Assembly (NCBI GenBank): GCA_021828445.1
Contig: JAJZJD010000057.1
Span: 1-6,883 of the forward strand
Length of the DNA stretch: 6,883 bases
Source of the DNA: a bacterium
GTDB taxonomy: Bacteria > SZUA-79 > Acidulodesulfobacterales > Acidulodesulfobacteraceae
Direction: 5' to 3'
Part shown: positions 5,329 to 6,883 of the stretch, piece after piece
Layout: each line of letters opens with the position of its first letter
How positions within the stretch are numbered: the stretch's first letter is position 1
Translations under genes and position numbers: made by a program
The notes under the pieces: generated by a model
What the model was told of the DNA's origin: nothing
Database searches by the model: none
What the model saw: the letters and a program-made list of their open reading frames with translations, nothing else

Positions 5329-5790
5329 TTATTTAACCTTAACCGCCGCATCTAAGATACCGTTAATGAAAGCCGGCGATTCGTCGTTTCCGAATTTCTT
5401 CGCTATTTCTATCGCTTCGTTGATAACGACGTTCTTGGGAGTTTCAGGAATAAATAAAATCTCGTAAATAGAAAGTCTTAAAAGATTTCTGTCAACTCTC
5501 GACATTCTTTCAATAGTCCAGTTTTTAGCCAGCATCCTGATAAGACCGTCGATTTTTTCTAAATTTATTAAAGTTCCCCGTACGATATCCGCAAAGAAAT
5601 TAAAAATCTGAGAAATATCCTTTTTCCTGTTTAAATCTTCTTTAGTTTTTATAAATCCGTCTCTTATAAGACTTTCCGAAGCGAAATCATTATAAAAACA
5701 ATTTATTTTATAGTCTAAATTGCTTATGTTTCCGTCTTCTTCGTATAAAAACTGTAAAGCAAGTTCTCTCGCCTTTCTTCTTTTTGTCAT
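5329..5790 (-). CDS. nusB: Transcription antitermination factor NusB
   Basis: NusB pairs with NusE (ribosomal protein S10), binds boxA RNA and keeps RNA polymerase processive through rRNA operons. The 153-residue all-helical protein has the basic N-terminus TKRRKARELALQFLYEED (2-19), which contacts RNA. The conserved core follows: RMSRVDRNLLRLSIYEILF (95-113), then the C-terminal VVINEAIEIAKKFGNDESPAFINGILDA split across 121-148. Length is normal to slightly long. It lies 17 nt after ribH, the common ribH-nusB order, and 48 nt before the TusA-like gene. The ATG at 5790 has no clear Shine-Dalgarno and may depend on coupling to ribH translation. The stop is TAA. Confidence 0.97.
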   Translation of the reverse strand: MTKRRKARELALQFLYEEDGNISNLDYKINCFYNDFASESLIRDGFIKTKEDLNRKKDISQIFNFFADIVRGTLINLEKIDGLIRMLAKNWTIERMSRVDRNLLRLSIYEILFIPETPKNVVINEAIEIAKKFGNDESPAFINGILDAAVKVK

Positions 5791-5807
5791 AAATAAATAG
5801 TTAACGC

Positions 5808-6287
5808 TCAGCTCTTCTTAATTTTTGCGTAAAGACTTGCCATTTCTACGGCAGACATTGCCGCATCGAAACCTTTATTACCCATTTTAGTACCGGCGCG
5901 CGATATCGCCTGTTCGATAGATTCTGCCGTTATAATTCCGTAACTCACCGGAACATTATAGTGGATTGAAAGTTCGGAAATTAATTTCGTAACTTGATTC
6001 GACAACAAGTCAAAATGGGTAGTTTCGCCCCTTATCAGCGTTCCAAGACAGATTACCGCATCGTATTTTTTTGTTTCCAACAGCATTTTCACCGCCATGG
6101 GAAGTTCAAACGCTCCCGGAACCTTTACGACCGATACGTTATCCTCGTTAGCTCCCGCTCTTTTTAAGTAATCCAGCGCTCCGTCCAGCAGTTTACCGTT
6201 AATAAAATCGTTAAATCTCGATATAGCTATGCCAAATCTAAAACCGGCGGCTTTAAGCTCGCCTTCTATTAAATTAAAATTACCCAT
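5808..6287 (-). CDS. ribH: 6,7-dimethyl-8-ribityllumazine synthase
   Basis: This enzyme condenses 5-amino-6-ribitylaminouracil with 3,4-dihydroxy-2-butanone 4-phosphate to give the lumazine precursor of riboflavin. The 159-residue protein is full length. It shows SRFNDFI (23-29, substrate-stacking F25), VPGAFELP (56-63), GTLIRGETTHFD (82-93) with the catalytic histidine H91, and GIITAESIEQAISRAGTKMGNKG (117-139, split by Ala121), including the phosphate-binding R130 region. The start at 6287 is supported by a GGGAG site at 6298-6294, 6 nt upstream. It follows the GTP cyclohydrolase II gene by 38 nt and precedes nusB by 17 nt. It ends with UGA, which shows that UGA works as a normal stop codon in this genome. 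No FMN riboswitch is within the window. Confidence 0.98.
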   Translation of the reverse strand: MGNFNLIEGELKAAGFRFGIAISRFNDFINGKLLDGALDYLKRAGANEDNVSVVKVPGAFELPMAVKMLLETKKYDAVICLGTLIRGETTHFDLLSNQVTKLISELSIHYNVPVSYGIITAESIEQAISRAGTKMGNKGFDAAMSAVEMASLYAKIKKS

Positions 6288-6325
6288 TTCACGCTCCCGT
6301 TAATTTAATTTTAATTTTTCTTTTA

Positions 6326-6883
6326 CTATTTCATTTTTAATATGTGCCCTAATTTTTCTTTTTTCGTTTTTAGATAATGTTTATTTGTTTCATTCGGACA
6401 TATTTCCACGGGAACCCTTTCAACCACGCTCAGTCCGTATCCTTCGAGTCCGATTATTTTTTTCGGATTATTGGTCATAAGCCGCATTTTCCCGACGCCC
6501 AGATCTACTAAAATTTGGGCGCCCACCCCGTATTCTCTTAAGTCGGGTTTAAATCCCAATTTTTCATTTGCTTCAACGGTATCGTAGCCCTCGTCCTGAA
6601 GATTATAAGCTTTTAATTTATTCACAAGGCCTATGCCCCTGCCTTCCTGCATTAAATATAAAATAACGCCGCTGCCTTCCTTGTCTATCATCTCCATAGC
6701 CGCCGTCAACTGGTCTCCGCAGTCGCATCTCATAGAACCGAATATGTCTCCGGTGAGACACTGGGAGTGAACTCTGACTAGAACAGGCTCGTCTTTATTG
6801 ATTTCTCCTTTTACGAGAGCTATATGTTCTTTGAAATCGATATCATTAGAATATACTATAATTTTAAAATCTCCCGCGAATTC
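6326..6883 (-). CDS. ribBA: GTP cyclohydrolase II domain, RibA or C-terminal half of RibBA (5' end outside window)
   Basis: GTP cyclohydrolase II opens GTP to the pyrimidine that enters riboflavin synthesis. The frame is open to the right edge; the first ATG inside (6733) is internal, because the 50 codons before it encode essential family sequence. Numbering from the edge, VRVHSQCLTGDIFGSMRCDC (36-55) holds the three zinc cysteines (C42, C53, C55). MQEGRGIGL, the D-x-R-x-Y segment PDLREYG and TNNPKK, the nucleotide-binding region, follow. The fragment has 185 residues and ends with TAG. Stand-alone RibA is about 200 residues, while RibBA has an N-terminal dihydroxybutanone-phosphate synthase domain. 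The missing part decides which; position directly before ribH makes RibBA the better guess. Confidence 0.93.
   Translation of the reverse strand, partial: EFAGDFKIIVYSNDIDFKEHIALVKGEINKDEPVLVRVHSQCLTGDIFGSMRCDCGDQLTAAMEMIDKEGSGVILYLMQEGRGIGLVNKLKAYNLQDEGYDTVEANEKLGFKPDLREYGVGAQILVDLGVGKMRLMTNNPKKIIGLEGYGLSVVERVPVEICPNETNKHYLKTKKEKLGHILKMK

Overview
The window is an AT-rich stretch of a bacterial chromosome, almost all of it coding and almost all on the minus strand. It holds complete hypC, hypD and hypE and the start of hypF ([NiFe]-hydrogenase maturation), an envelope protein with an OmpA/Pal-type peptidoglycan-binding domain, and a riboflavin/NusB cluster. It also contains a gene that reads through an in-frame UGA. 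Together these suggest a Gram-negative, probably anaerobic, hydrogenase-bearing organism that uses selenocysteine. A deltaproteobacterial-type lineage is my guess from the ribBA-ribH-nusB order; it is not proven by the sequence.

Layout, in transcription order on the minus strand from the right edge. First comes a tight run: ribA/ribBA (5' end outside the window), ribH, nusB, a previously hidden TusA/SirA-like gene, then rph (RNase PH). Spacers are about 38, 17, 48 and 8 nt. On the plus strand, fxsA (3761-4270) converges on rph. Its promoter sits so close to the ATG that the mRNA may be leaderless. Divergent from fxsA is an OmpA/Pal-domain gene (2886-3506) with a good Shine-Dalgarno and an extended -10 promoter. 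A strong hairpin terminator follows it, with a candidate hypC promoter nested in the hairpin. Then hypC, hypD, hypE and hypF run off the left edge.

The main discovery is at 5020-5280 on the minus strand. An 86-codon frame with a good ribosome binding site encodes a complete TusA/SirA-fold protein, provided one UGA (codon 21) is read as selenocysteine. The UGA falls exactly where the family has its catalytic cysteine (GLxCPxP becomes GLC-U-GPP). It is followed at the right distance by a hairpin with a GGUC apical loop, like the E. coli fdhF SECIS. UGA is an ordinary stop in this genome (ribH ends with it), so a general code change is unlikely. Standard gene callers would leave this stretch empty or call a false plus-strand ORF.

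How the genes work together: HypF and HypE make the cyanide ligands, and HypC and HypD assemble Fe(CN)2CO for [NiFe] hydrogenases. RibA/RibBA and RibH supply the riboflavin pathway. NusB (rRNA antitermination) and RNase PH (tRNA 3' trimming) handle stable RNA. The seleno-TusA protein lies between those two and overlaps neither.
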